Below are positions 15,793 to 24,520 of a stretch of DNA of 64,000 bases, piece after piece. The stretch's first letter is position 1; every line of letters begins with the position of its first letter. The DNA comes from Mesorhizobium amorphae CCNWGS0123. Its GTDB lineage: Bacteria; Pseudomonadota; Alphaproteobacteria; Rhizobiales; Rhizobiaceae. The translations under genes and the position numbers were made by a program. Where the stretch lies: positions 1,796,001-1,860,000 of the forward strand of contig NZ_CP015318.1 of NCBI RefSeq assembly GCF_001686985.1. The letters are read 5' to 3'. The notes under the pieces were generated by a model. That model worked only from the letters and a program-made list of their open reading frames with translations, was not told the DNA's origin and did not search any database.

Positions 15793-16500
15793 CTACCAGC
15801 TTACTTCGGCGGGCCGTGCCCGCTGGTCGTTGACGGCGACATCGGCAATGCGGCCGTCCTTGAATGTGAAGACGCGATGCGCGATCTGCCGGATGCCGGC
15901 ATTGTGCGTGATGATCGCCATGGTCGTCTTCATCTCCTCGTTGATCCGCGACAGCGCTTCGAGGACCAGAACGCCTGTCTTCGAATCAAGGGCGCCGGTG
16001 GGCTCGTCGCACAGCATCACTTCCGGGCGCTTGGCGATTGCCCGGGCAATCGCCACCCTTTGCTGCTCTCCGCCGGAGAGCTGGGCGGGGAAATGCGTTA
16101 TGCGGTCCTTGAGCCCGACCATCTCCAGCGCCTCCTCGGGCTTCATCGGATTGGACGAAATCTCTGTGACCAGCGCGACGTTTTCCCAAGCGGTCAGGCT
16201 CGGGATCAGATTGTAGAACTGGAACACGAAGCCGACATGATCGCGCCGAAAGCGGGTGAACTGCCTCTCTGAGAAGGTTGTCAGATCTTGGTCGCGAAAG
16301 TGCACCTCACCTGCGGTCGCGCGATCAAGCCCGCCCATGATGTTGAGGAGGGTCGACTTTCCGCTGCCCGATGGCCCAAGCAGGACGGCGATCTCTCCCT
16401 CATAGAGCTCGAGATCGACACCGCGCAGGGCGAACACCTCGATCTCGCCGGCGTGGTAGACCTTGGTCACCCCATGGGCAGAAAAAGTCGGTTTTTGCAT
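15793..16500 (-). CDS. ABC transporter ATP-binding protein, LolD/MacB type (operon A)
   Basis: A 235-aa nucleotide-binding subunit: Walker [11 protein letters not shown]-loop [10 protein letters not shown], signature [14 protein letters not shown], Walker [14 protein letters not shown]-loop ITHN. It powers the FtsX permease encoded next. Start ATG 16500 gives exactly the length of its paralogue at 58397-59104. The FixK-type box at 16555-16568 is centred 61.5 nt upstream of this start, which also argues against an in-frame start at 16539. The ribosome site (AAGGA) is very close to the ATG, so translation may be weak. Confidence 0.92.
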   Translation of the reverse strand: MQKPTFSAHGVTKVYHAGEIEVFALRGVDLELYEGEIAVLLGPSGSGKSTLLNIMGGLDRATAGEVHFRDQDLTTFSERQFTRFRRDHVGFVFQFYNLIPSLTAWENVALVTEISSNPMKPEEALEMVGLKDRITHFPAQLSGGEQQRVAIARAIAKRPEVMLCDEPTGALDSKTGVLVLEALSRINEEMKTTMAIITHNAGIRQIAHRVFTFKDGRIADVAVNDQRARPAEVSW

Positions 16501-16554
16501 TCCTTGCAGCCCTGTGGAACGCTTCGACTGTCGCAGCATTCGCGGCCGGGCACC

Positions 16555-16568
16555 TTGACGCTCATCAA
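16555..16568 (-). promoter_or_regulatory. FixK/FNR-type box of export operon A
   Basis: TTGACGCTCATCAA (TTGA-N6-TCAA). Centre 61.5 nt upstream of ATG 16500. It lies in the short gap before the end of the broken oxidase gene, so operon A seems to have its own oxygen-controlled promoter. Confidence 0.7.
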
Positions 16569-16589
16569 ACAGTGCCTTCTCGGGGCGGT

Positions 16590-17020
16590 TTACTCGCTCG
16601 CCGCCCGGCCTGACACCTGCTCGATGAGGATCCGGAAGAAAACGTGCGGCGCGCTGTCGGAGGCGGGGGGAATGACCGGTTTGAGAGCACCCGGTTCCCA
16701 CCAATCGGGGTGCTTGCTCAACACGGACCATGCATGATCGCGCTGAAGCTGGTCAGGCAATTCTTCATAACGGCCGTCGACAATTACGCTTCTCCATCCT
16801 CGACCTTGGCCGCGTTCGTCGACCTGGACCGACACAAGCGGGTTGGTTCGCATCCAGTCGATCTTCTTGCCGGGCATGGAAAACGCATAGAGATGATTGT
16901 CCGCATGTAGTAGAACGGTACGACGTAGGGCTGTCCGTCCTTTGCGCAAGCCAAGTGGCCGACACGATTGGCCGTGAGCAATTTCGTGCATTCCAGGGTA
17001 GAGAGTGTGCGGACCAGCAT
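16590..17020 (-). pseudogene. Pyridoxamine 5'-phosphate oxidase-like flavoprotein, frameshifted
   Basis: The gene starts at ATG 17020 behind a strong AGGAGG site with MLVRTLSTLECTKLL...GQPYVVPFYY, the N-terminal strand set of PNPOx-like general stress proteins. The continuation (HADNHLYAFSMPGKKIDWM, then VSVQVDE and a C-terminal tail ending at 16590) is in another frame. The switch falls near 16912-16916, where one base appears to be missing between the TAC TAC codons and CATGCGGAC. In the first frame the protein would run into unrelated sequence and stop near 16784. The family binds FMN or haem and is linked to stress. It follows the phosphoribosyltransferase gene by 11 bp. A sequencing error remains possible. 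Confidence 0.82.
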
Positions 17021-17031
17021 GGACCGACCTC

Positions 17032-17751
17032 CTACTTTTCTGCGCCTGTTTCGTGCCGCTGTTTCTTTGTCGCGATGATATGTTCTCGCTTCCGGCGCTG
17101 GCCGGCATTTTGCCACCTGGCAGCCTCATCCATCGTGCTGGTCACGTCCTCATCGGTGAGCTGCGGGAAGCTGCGGAAGTGGTATCCGAGGGCGCGGAAA
17201 TGCGCCGGCTGATTGAGGCAAACGATCCAATCCGCTTCACAGGCAAGCTCAGCCAAAGTGTCCGGGGGCGCCACGGGAACGGCCACGACAACCTCTCGAG
17301 CCGAGCGTCTTTTGAGGGCACGGATTGCTACCTTCATCGTCGTGCCGGTAGCGACGCCGTCGTCGACGATGATTGCGGTCTTTCCGGTGAGTGATAAGGG
17401 CGGATGCTTTCCACGATACGCAAGGCGACGACGTTCCAGCTCGGGGCGCTCTCTGGCGATCAATACCCGAAGTTCGTCATCGTCGAGCGAGTAGGCTTCG
17501 ACGATGTCTCGATTGAGCACGACATCCGGAGGATCGCCGTCGACGATCGCCGCAACAGCCAGTTCGGGATTTCCCGGTGCGCCGACCTTGCGCACGATAA
17601 TCAGATCGAGCGGGGCCTTCAGTGCCTTGGCCACTTCAGCCGCGACAGGAACGCCGCCCCGCGGCAACGCGAGAACGATGGGCTGATGCAGCCGGAGCTT
17701 CTCCAGCTCGATGCCGAGCTTTTGTCCGGCTTCCTGACGGTCACGAAACAT
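17032..17751 (-). CDS. Phosphoribosyltransferase-family protein
   Basis: A 239-aa protein with a type I phosphoribosyltransferase core: LALPRGGVPVAAEVA near residue 28-40, and the PRPP-binding loop IIVDDGVATGTTM at 127-139. These stand-alone PRTases of rhizobial stress clusters have no proven substrate; they may salvage a base or act on nucleotides. It overlaps the end of the DUF2267 gene and is followed by the oxidase gene, so the three are one operon behind the box at 18184-18197. It is the only intact member of that operon. Confidence 0.87.
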   Translation of the reverse strand: MFRDRQEAGQKLGIELEKLRLHQPIVLALPRGGVPVAAEVAKALKAPLDLIIVRKVGAPGNPELAVAAIVDGDPPDVVLNRDIVEAYSLDDDELRVLIARERPELERRRLAYRGKHPPLSLTGKTAIIVDDGVATGTTMKVAIRALKRRSAREVVVAVPVAPPDTLAELACEADWIVCLNQPAHFRALGYHFRSFPQLTDEDVTSTMDEAARWQNAGQRRKREHIIATKKQRHETGAEK

Positions 17752-17754
17752 CGA

Positions 17755-18133
17755 TCAACCTTCCGGCCACAGATGACGGAGCGATTTCTTCATCGAATTG
17801 CGGACCTGGACGATCTCGCCATGCGAAATGTGTCGGTCGAGGAGCTTGAAGACCGCTTTGATCGCCGTATCGATATCGACGTCCGGTTCGTAGCCAAAGC
17901 GCGTCCGACGGTTTCCAGCCTTCGAAATAGATACCCCTGACAAGCGTCGGCAGCTGAGCGGAAAGGTCGGCCATTTCCTCCGGCGACAGCCAGTCCCGCA
18001 AGGTATGCAGAACTGATTTCATGAACCGGTATGCGCTCTGCTCGCTCCAGTCCAAATCCTTGGCCAACTCGTTCACCCATTGCTGGGCCTGCTCGGCTGC
18101 GTGAGTAAAACCTATAACCGACGTGTGGGTCAT
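17755..18133 (-). pseudogene. DUF2267 protein, frameshifted and internally shortened
   Basis: From ATG 18133 the frame reads a clean DUF2267 start (AAEQAQQWVNELAKDLDWSE, SVLHTLRDWLSPEEMADLSAQLP, GIYFEGWKP). The matching C-terminal part (AIKAVFKLLDRHISHGEIVQVRNS, ending LRHLWPEG at 17755) is in another frame; the shift falls near 17890-17915. The spacer between GWKP and AIKAVFKLL is shorter than usual for the family, so a small deletion rather than a single base may be the cause. The unshifted frame continues to 17741 with an unrelated tail that overlaps the PRTase gene. DUF2267 proteins are small helical stress-cluster proteins without known activity. Confidence 0.8.
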
Positions 18134-18183
18134 CAGAGTACTCCTTCACGCGTGGCATCATATCGGACGGGAAGACCATCGCA

Positions 18184-18197
18184 TTGAGCCGCGTCAA
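18184..18197 (-). promoter_or_regulatory. FixK/FNR-type box
   Basis: TTGAGCCGCGTCAA (TTGA-N6-TCAA), centre 57.5 nt upstream of ATG 18133, in front of the DUF2267-PRTase-oxidase operon. Confidence 0.72.
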
Positions 18198-18238
18198 ATT
18201 GCCGGCGCGAGATCCAAAAAGTTGAGCATGCCCCTTTC

Positions 18239-18940
18239 TTACTTGTGGGTTGCCCATGTCCTCCCCTGACCTGGGTGAACGATGGGTCGACCTCCCTGAT
18301 CCATCGTGATGCCCGGCCTGTTGCCATTTCCCGCCGGCAGCGGGCTTCTCTTTGTCGATACTGATGATCGAACCTGCTGAGACTCCATCGCCAAATCATC
18401 CATGCAGCGAATGAAGTTGCTCGCCACGGCCTCAGACGGAGCAGGTAGGATCTTGTAGGTCCGCATTCCGGCACCCGATTCCAAGCGGGAGAAACCCAAC
18501 TCGTAGTTTCCGGCAAGCACGGCGTTGATGAAGGGGGCGGCGAACTCGGCGTTCTCCGTCGTCGCCATCACCGTACCGTCATCATAGGTTTCGTAGTTCA
18601 ACTGGCCCAGCGAACTGAAGGTCGCGGCATTGAAGGTTGCGTCCGTAATCTGCACGATGTCGGCCCGTTCGACTGCTACGATGTCGGCTACACCCATGAG
18701 AAAGCCGGCTAGCACCGCCCCGTCGGCCTTGGTGTATCCGCCAAGCGTGATGAACTTGACGAGTTCGCGCGATGGCGGGTTGCTGACATCGAGGATGATC
18801 TCACAAACCCTGGCTTCTTCGGTCTCTTCGGTCCTGTTGCTGTAGACAACTCCCATTGGAACGATCGTCGAGCCGTCTGCATGGGTCGTACCGAACGCAG
18901 ACAGTGCCGCCAGGCCCAGCACCCGAAACACGACGAACAT
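18239..18940 (-). CDS. Hypothetical exported protein
   Basis: A 233-aa protein with an N-terminal signal peptide (MFVVFRVLGLAALSAFGTTHADG). The mature part has a globular region about residues 40-190 with a middle segment EARVCEIILDVSNPPS, and a basic, Gly/Pro-rich tail (SPLPAGNGNRPGITMDQGG). Start ATG 18940 has a strong GGAGGA site, so the longer in-frame start at 19018 is rejected. It lies 99 bp downstream of the Spy-like gene and may share its FixK-controlled transcript. The function is not recognised; the tail could be disordered. Confidence 0.7.
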   Translation of the reverse strand: MFVVFRVLGLAALSAFGTTHADGSTIVPMGVVYSNRTEETEEARVCEIILDVSNPPSRELVKFITLGGYTKADGAVLAGFLMGVADIVAVERADIVQITDATFNAATFSSLGQLNYETYDDGTVMATTENAEFAAPFINAVLAGNYELGFSRLESGAGMRTYKILPAPSEAVASNFIRCMDDLAMESQQVRSSVSTKRSPLPAGNGNRPGITMDQGGRPIVHPGQGRTWATHK

Positions 18941-19039
18941 GTGCACCGTTCCTCCGCAGATTATCCGCATCGGCGCATGTTCGTACGATAGACGTCGTAC
19001 TCCGGTCTCCAAGGACATGTCTCCTTCAGCGAATGGAGA

Positions 19040-19591
19040 CTACCTGAGCATCATTCCAGGCCCGAAGCTGCCTGAGCGCCCCATGCCCATGCCCATCATC
19101 GGCAGGACGATCTCGTCAGCTGCCTTCTTCTGCTCATCGCTCAGCTTTGCGTATAGTTTTTCGACTGCTGCCCTGACAGTCTTTACCTGTTCCAGACGTG
19201 CTTCGAGATGGGTCTGTTGGTAGGCCAGTCGCTCGGGCAAGGGCTTCTTCAGGAACTCACCATCCTGGAATTCCTTGAGCATGCCCTGCATCAACGCGTT
19301 GTGAGACTTGGCCGTGCTGCGGATGACGGCGGCAAGCTCATCCCAAGACGGCGCCTGTTCGTCGGTGATTTTCAGTTCCGTCTTGAGAAAGGCGAGCCGT
19401 CCATCAATTCGATCGAGTATCTCGTCTGAGTCATAGCCACCCATCGGGCCACCCCATTGGCCCATCATCATTCGGCCCATCCCCCACCGGGGCCACCAAC
19501 CGGAATCGTTGTCTTCTGCCCCTGCAACAACAGGCATTGCGACAACGGTGATCATCAGTCCCGCTACGAAAACACGGCGTGAATTGAACAT
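19040..19591 (-). CDS. Spy/CpxP-family periplasmic chaperone-like protein
   Basis: A 183-aa exported protein: signal peptide at residues 1-25 (cut after VAGA), a Met/Gly/Trp-rich segment (GMGRMMMGQWGGPMGG), then a helical region with LKTELKITDEQAPSWDELAAVIRS and a second LSDEQKKAADEIVLP repeat, as in LTxxQ-type Spy/CpxP proteins. These bind unfolded periplasmic proteins or sense envelope stress, often due to metals. A second Met/Gly motif closes the protein (MMGMGMGRSG), which might bind copper. Box at 19654-19667 lies upstream. Confidence 0.83.
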   Translation of the reverse strand: MFNSRRVFVAGLMITVVAMPVVAGAEDNDSGWWPRWGMGRMMMGQWGGPMGGYDSDEILDRIDGRLAFLKTELKITDEQAPSWDELAAVIRSTAKSHNALMQGMLKEFQDGEFLKKPLPERLAYQQTHLEARLEQVKTVRAAVEKLYAKLSDEQKKAADEIVLPMMGMGMGRSGSFGPGMMLR

Positions 19592-19653
19592 CGGACTTCT
19601 CCATTCAGAGCGACGGCCGAGTAGCCAAAAATCACATTATTGCGTTAGTGGCC

Positions 19654-19667
19654 TTGACCTGCATCAA
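19654..19667 (-). promoter_or_regulatory. FixK/FNR-type box
   Basis: TTGACCTGCATCAA, one mismatch from the full palindrome, centre 69.5 nt upstream of ATG 19591 of the Spy-like gene. The rest of the gap 19592-19938 shows no other feature that I can support. Confidence 0.75.
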
Positions 19668-19938
19668 CGAGCGCCGGCCGGCCCTTCGAGACGGCACAGT
19701 GGTGCGGCCTCGCTCGTGGAGGAATCGAAGAGGGAGTGGTTTCGACAGCCATGCGATCCCGAAGCATGCCGGCAGTGAGACTGACGCATCTGGCCGGATT
19801 TGCGCCGAGCTTACGAACCGTCAGATGCAGGCACTGGGGCAAGATCGAACTCGCGACTGAATCTTGTCGCGATACCTGCCGAACCGCCTATGCTAAGTTG
19901 GCGCGCAGATACACAGGGAAGCCGCTGCGGCTGCTTTT

Positions 19939-20109
19939 GTGACGAGTGTGGATAAGCGGATTGCTCGCCTCAATATCGAACATTTTCGACAACGCTTGAT
20001 CGAAGAGCTTGATGAGGTCAAGCGCAAGACCTTGCTCGATCTAATGGCGAAAGAACAGGAAAAACTCAAGAAAATCGAAGAAGCTGAAAAAGGAAAAGAG
20101 TCAGGCTAG
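19939..20109 (+). CDS. Small charged helical protein (56 aa)
   Basis: Reads MTSVDKRIARLNIEHFRQRL... and ends KKIEEAEKGKESG; almost wholly helical and charged, with a coiled-coil pattern. GTG 19939 is taken as start (GTG 19948 is also possible); the ribosome site is weak. The core I-A-R-x-N-I-x-H-F-R-x-x-L recurs in the broken ORF at 25563-25760, which shows that this is a real family and not a random ORF. No Cys, no signal peptide, no membrane segment. Function unknown. Confidence 0.68.
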   Translation: MTSVDKRIARLNIEHFRQRLIEELDEVKRKTLLDLMAKEQEKLKKIEEAEKGKESG

Positions 20110-20139
20110 TATAAACGCAGGGGATGAACGGCGTCGCCG

Positions 20140-20493
20140 CTAGGCATCATTAATGTCTTGCTCCCATATCCGCCAATGAGTGGGTGATATATCTATCCAT
20201 TCCTTCGCTGTCGACTTAATCCAGCCAGTCAGTACGCGTCTGCAGGGAAAAACGAGCGCATGGGGGCCGTCCTTGTCTATAACAGCCAGTTCCAGATCTC
20301 GATCGAAAGGGGCCGTCGATATTGGTTCCCACATCGATTCATTTTTGAGCGAAATGGCGAAGGCATCTTTGACGCAAGTCAAATCCAACGCCTGGTTGTC
20401 ATCTCTGGTGCCGGGCAGCGGAATGCCTTCCGAACGACGGTCGCCAGTTGAGTTCGCGGCTGCCATGCCGCCAAGGTCTGCAATGTTTGTCAT
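20140..20493 (-). CDS. Hypothetical protein downstream of fixJ
   Basis: A 117-aa cytoplasmic protein. The C-terminal 70 residues (ESMWEPISTAPFDRDLELAVID, ALVFPCRRVLTGWI, THWRIWEQD) look like a compact beta-rich domain that I associate with small rhizobial proteins of unknown function. Start ATG 20493 (MTNIADLGG) is chosen because the extension upstream of it is low-complexity and basic; the ribosome site is weak. It is on the same strand as fixLJ, 272 bp downstream of fixJ; that gap holds only a TTGAT-N8-ATCAA repeat near the end of fixJ. Confidence 0.65.
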   Translation of the reverse strand: MTNIADLGGMAAANSTGDRRSEGIPLPGTRDDNQALDLTCVKDAFAISLKNESMWEPISTAPFDRDLELAVIDKDGPHALVFPCRRVLTGWIKSTAKEWIDISPTHWRIWEQDINDA

Positions 20494-20765
20494 TTGACGA
20501 TCTCGACGCTTCGCAGCCAGGCATCCTGATTTTGCCTTCTGTCTAGGGTTTGAGCACGGGAACAGGATCGATGATGAGACGAATGTCACCAAAGTCGAAC
20601 TGACATTCTTCCGGTGCTGGCGGCGATCTATGACGCAGTATCTGCGACCGCGAAATCCGGTCTGATCCGTAGGGGATTCCACCTAGGTGCGTCAGAAGGC
20701 CTGCCAGGGCTGTCGGTATGCCTTTCGATTGCGTTTGGACAGGTCGGGCGATTGATACCCACCAA

Positions 20766-21407
20766 TCAACCTGGGTCGGCCGGTTTTCCCTTGTCCGCCA
20801 ACTCCAGTGCCATCGCAATCCGAACCAGTTCGGGCAAGCTGCTTGCTTGCATTTTGAACATGACATTCGCGCGATGCACTTCTACGGTCCGCGAACTGAT
20901 GTTCAGGTCGTCAGCGATCGCCTTATTGGACAGTCCGGCAATAACGGCCGATAGAACCTCGCGCTCCCGCGCCGAAAGTCGATCGAGCCGCGATCGCATC
21001 GCCGGCACGTCGTTGACGATCTCAGCGTTGGGATCGAGAAGCCTCGCCGCTCGTTTGATAGCCTCGATCAGAACGTCGTCCTCGAAAGGCTTTTCGATGA
21101 AATCGCTCGCGCCTGCCCTCATGGCGGCAACAGCCATCGGAATATCGCCGTCACCGGTGATGACGACCACAGGCACAGCCGCTTCGATTTGGTTGAGCTT
21201 CTCCAGCAGTTCCACGCCACTCATGTCGGGCATCCTCAGGTCCGTGACGAGACAGGCTTTGCCAATTCCCGGCGCGGCGGCAAGGAAGCTGGTTGCCGAC
21301 TCATGAACTCGCACGATGAAGCCTGCCGTCGCCAGAAGGAAGGCCAGCGACCTGCGGACTGCCTCTTCGTCATCGACAATGTGAACGACGTATTCGTCAA
21401 TCTTCAT
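20766..21407 (-). CDS. fixJ: Response regulator FixJ
   Basis: A 213-aa transcription regulator. Receiver domain: acidic pocket [10 protein letters not shown], phosphorylated Asp 56 in LVTDLRMP, Thr in VVVITGDGD, Lys in [11 protein letters not shown]-terminal LuxR-type helix-turn-helix: [15 protein letters not shown], then [22 protein letters not shown]. Phosphorylated FixJ activates fixK and, in some species, nifA. ATG 21407 is preceded by an in-frame ATG at 21413; both overlap the end of fixL (stop 21397-21399), so the two are translationally coupled. No target fixK gene is in the window, so it must act on promoters elsewhere. Confidence 0.93.
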   Translation of the reverse strand: MKIDEYVVHIVDDEEAVRRSLAFLLATAGFIVRVHESATSFLAAAPGIGKACLVTDLRMPDMSGVELLEKLNQIEAAVPVVVITGDGDIPMAVAAMRAGASDFIEKPFEDDVLIEAIKRAARLLDPNAEIVNDVPAMRSRLDRLSAREREVLSAVIAGLSNKAIADDLNISSRTVEVHRANVMFKMQASSLPELVRIAMALELADKGKPADPG

Positions 21408-22962
21408 CTGCATTCTCTTCGGCGGCTGTGGGCAATGAGAACCGGAATGTAGCCCCGCCGTGGCTGTTGCGGCTAACTGATATGCTGCCGCCATGCGCCT
21501 CAACGATACGCCTGCAGATTGAAAGGCCAATGCCCATACCGCTTGCCTTGCTGGTGACGAACGGTTGGAACAGGCGAGACGCGATCTCTTCGGAAACTCC
21601 AGGCCCGGTATCGGCGACTTCCACAGCCACAAATCCATCAAACTCTGGCGCAGTGCGTACAGTCAGTTCTCGTCGCTTGCTGTCACGCATGGCTTCCATG
21701 GCGTTGCGCATCAGGTTGATCAAGACCTGCTGCATCTGAACCCGGTCCACAAGGACGTCATCCCTATCTGAAGAGAATTCGAATACCGATCGCACGCCCT
21801 GTTCTCGCGAGCCGACGAGTGCCAGAGCTCCAGCCTCTTCAATCAGCTTGCGCATGGCTTCCCGCGACTTCTCGGTCTCGCCGCGTGTGACGAACTCGCG
21901 AAGATGGCGAATGATGCCGCCCGCGCGCAACGACTGCTTGGCCATCTCTTCGAGTGCTTCCTTGAGGGGCTCGGCTGCGGCGTCGTCAAGGCGGCCCAGG
22001 AGGCGCACGCAGCCTTGTGAATAGTTTGCGATTGTCGCAAGCGGCTGGTTAAGCTCATGGGCAAGGGTCGAGGCCATCTCGCCAAGCTCATTCAGCCGAG
22101 CGAGCCGCGCCAGTTCGCCCTGGACCTCCTGCAAACGAGCCTCCGACTCTTCACGCTCTGTCAGGTCCCGGATGAAGCCCGTAAAATACCTCTGGTCTGC
22201 CGATATCATTTCGCCGACCGAGAGCTTCATGGGAAAGGTCGAGCCATCCCTTCTGCGGCCGACGACCACGCGGTCGATCCCGATGATTCGCCTGTCGCCA
22301 GTGTTAAGGTAGCGCTGGATGTAGCCGTCATGTTCGCGATGATAAGGCTCGGGCATCAAGAGACGGACGTTCTGGCCCACAGCCTCTGCTTCCGTATAGC
22401 CGAACTGGCGGACAGCTGCCGCGCTGAAAGAATTTATGATCCCGGCTTCGTCGATCACCACCGTTGCATCCGGAACAGTATCGAGAATGGAGCGCACATG
22501 CGCTTCGCGCGCCTTGAGAGCGGCCTCGGTTCGGTCAATGGCCCGGCGGGCATGATGCAGCATCTCGCCCATCCATGCGATCATCAGCCCCACCAGCGTG
22601 AAGACGATCACCTGGATCAATGTCGCCTCTGCATATCCAACGATGTAGACGGCGCCCACGAGCGAAAGGACGAACGCTACGAGGCCAGGGCCTATGCCAC
22701 CTGCGATGGCCGAGATGAGGATAACCGGAACGAACAGGATGAAGACCGCGCTGTTTCCAAGGGCGGCTTGCAGCATAAGTCTGACGAAGAAGACGACCGC
22801 GACCGCCGCAACAGCGAGCAGATATCCTTCTAACCCTTCAAAGCGGGGAGAAAAGAGAACTTGCAGGGCGTGCCCTCGAAATCCTGGTAGATCTCTTGCA
22901 GGCACGGCTTCACCCATCGAGCGAGGTTGCCCAAGCAGCCACAATTGCGTGGGGTCACCCAT
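21397..22962 (-). CDS. fixL: Oxygen sensor histidine kinase FixL
   Basis: A 521-aa sensor: four transmembrane helices in residues about 45-135, a haem-binding PAS domain at about 150-270, and a kinase core. Likely proximal haem His 211 ([10 protein letters not shown]) and the signal-relay Arg 231 ([12 protein letters not shown]) match FixL. The phosphorylated His 302 sits in [10 protein letters not shown]; the ATPase part has NLMRNAMEA and DTGPGVSEE. Low oxygen would start autophosphorylation and transfer to FixJ. Starts at ATG 22962 or 22917 (MGEAV); neither has a good ribosome site, and I keep the first with low certainty. Confidence 0.94.
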   Translation of the reverse strand: MGDPTQLWLLGQPRSMGEAVPARDLPGFRGHALQVLFSPRFEGLEGYLLAVAAVAVVFFVRLMLQAALGNSAVFILFVPVILISAIAGGIGPGLVAFVLSLVGAVYIVGYAEATLIQVIVFTLVGLMIAWMGEMLHHARRAIDRTEAALKAREAHVRSILDTVPDATVVIDEAGIINSFSAAAVRQFGYTEAEAVGQNVRLLMPEPYHREHDGYIQRYLNTGDRRIIGIDRVVVGRRRDGSTFPMKLSVGEMISADQRYFTGFIRDLTEREESEARLQEVQGELARLARLNELGEMASTLAHELNQPLATIANYSQGCVRLLGRLDDAAAEPLKEALEEMAKQSLRAGGIIRHLREFVTRGETEKSREAMRKLIEEAGALALVGSREQGVRSVFEFSSDRDDVLVDRVQMQQVLINLMRNAMEAMRDSKRRELTVRTAPEFDGFVAVEVADTGPGVSEEIASRLFQPFVTSKASGMGIGLSICRRIVEAHGGSISVSRNSHGGATFRFSLPTAAEENADED

Positions 22963-23841
22963 TTCTAACGATTTGCTCGCAATTTGCTAGGCTGTTGGCG
23001 ATAGGACGCAGCCAGCCAGGACCATTCCGGATGATGTCTTGTCTGGCCGCCCCGGAAGCGAAATCGATACGCAATACGACGTTTGCAGCGCGCATTGTGT
23101 GCCAACGCCGCTATCTTCAGGATTTGCTCGCACGCGACCAGGACGGAACTTCAGACAGCTGGAACGGGCGATGGAAGGCCATCACTCCATGTCCGTAACA
23201 CTTAGGGGGACGAATCCGGCATCATATCGGCAACAGCACCCAACATGCCTTGTACAGAATCGTCCTCTTTTGTGCCCCTCATCCTATCGGGCGGGGGGAG
23301 CCCGTTTCATATGCCATGAGCGTTGTGTGCCCAGACACCCGCTCATCAACGGCGGGAGGTCGCGTTGCGCTGGTTGAGCCATCGCTCGGTAGAACAGCAG
23401 CCGGCAACTCCCGTTTCCTCGATGCGCAGCTTCTCCGGCCTCATGGCCTCTTACTGGCAATCGAAGAGATGGCTGGGGGCATGGGGGGCTGACATCGGTC
23501 ATCATCATACTTACAGCTTTGTCGGCTTTGGCCAGTGTCTGGTTTGCAGAAGTGTCGGGCCAGCTCGTCAGTGCGATCGCTCTTCTTCACCGTCCTGAAG
23601 ATCCGCGACGCTAAGGACTATCTTGGAAAGCGCCGTAACACTTGCCGCGATTTTCTCGGAAATGACCACGGCGCGGCTGATCCAGGCGGCGCTGACATCG
23701 GCGGCGCCAACATTCTTCGGGCAACGCTGCGCGTCACGTTCCAGCCCGACGCTCGAATGGACGAGCATGCATTTGATCGAGGAATCGGCGTCAGCGGGCC
23801 TTACGCCCCCATGCTTGCCATCCTCTCGATAGGAGACACTT
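22963..23841. other. Long gap upstream of fixL without a convincing gene
   Basis: About 0.9 kb. Both strands are open in several frames, but none has a family signature, a good start with ribosome site and protein-like composition together. The stretch 23598-23835 on the plus strand codes for a helical segment (VTLAAIFSEMTTARLIQAALT) that might be the relic of a gene. No FixK-type box was found here. Confidence 0.4.
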
Positions 23842-23949
23842 ATGAGCACGGACGCGTCACAAAGTATTCCGCCTGACGTGCGCGCTGCCTTCAGCGCCGA
23901 CATTGCAGCCTCAGAAGCTCTCGGCCAGATACGGCGCATCTTCCCGTGA
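23842..23949 (+). CDS. Short ORF with strong ribosome site (35 aa)
   Basis: MSTDASQSIPPDVRAAFSAD... ending RRIFP, 35 aa. The ribosome site (TAGGAGACACTT before ATG) is among the best in the window. The protein is hydrophilic with a helix in its second half. It may be a genuine small protein or the 5' remnant of a longer gene, as much DNA nearby looks decayed. It converges on the hemerythrin gene. Confidence 0.4.
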   Translation: MSTDASQSIPPDVRAAFSADIAASEALGQIRRIFP

Positions 23950-23994
23950 TGGGCCTGCATCCGCGCTCCCGAACTGCCATATAAATTCGGATCG

Positions 23995-24462
23995 TCAGGC
24001 CACCTTCGGCTTGCCGCCAGCAAGGAGGGCCTTCACAAATCGACCGATCAAGAGCGCCGTCGGGTAGGAGACTTCTTCTTCCGCGCGTGCATGCGATATG
24101 AGCTTTTTGGCAAAGCGGACATGGTGCGGTTTGTTTTCAGCCTTTGCCGCGTCAACCAGAGCTTCGAGCGCGGCCACTATATGCCTGTGCTCAGCGAGCA
24201 TGCCCGGCAACTCGGCCTCGAGCTGGTCCGTCATCTTGACGACATCTGCCATGCCGTCTTCGATCTGGCCGCGAGAAAGGGCCGCGAGCAGACCCAGGGG
24301 CGGCAAGGCAAATTCCTCCTCCTTAACGAAGTGTGGGTGCATTAGCTTGGCAACAGCCGCCGCCGCCTCGCCCGTGCGACCACCGGCCTTGATGGCTTGA
24401 GCCAGTTCGGCGTGCAACTCTTCGTGCTCGGCTTTCAAGGAAGATGGGATTGCGAACTTCAT
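23995..24462 (-). CDS. Hemerythrin (HHE) domain protein
   Basis: A 155-aa four-helix protein with the HHE ligands of a di-iron centre: H in LKAEHEELHAEL, H-x-x-x-E in MHPHFVKEEEF, HRH in LAEHRHIVAAL and H in ISHARAEEEVSYP. It may bind oxygen, or sense or scavenge NO or oxygen. Start ATG 24462 has an AGGAG site 6 nt upstream. It is preceded on the same strand by the DUF6448-like gene, 58 bp away, and so probably lies under the FixK box at 25177-25190. Confidence 0.87.
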   Translation of the reverse strand: MKFAIPSSLKAEHEELHAELAQAIKAGGRTGEAAAAVAKLMHPHFVKEEEFALPPLGLLAALSRGQIEDGMADVVKMTDQLEAELPGMLAEHRHIVAALEALVDAAKAENKPHHVRFAKKLISHARAEEEVSYPTALLIGRFVKALLAGGKPKVA

Positions 24463-24520
24463 GACGCGCTCCTACTGGTGGAGGGTTGAAGAGCCGAGAC
24501 CGTTCGATCCAAGGCGCTAT

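Noticed and set aside
20752..20769. TTGAT-N8-ATCAA repeat at the end of fixJ
   Set aside because: Spacer is 8, not 4, and it lies downstream of the gene; at best a weak hairpin.
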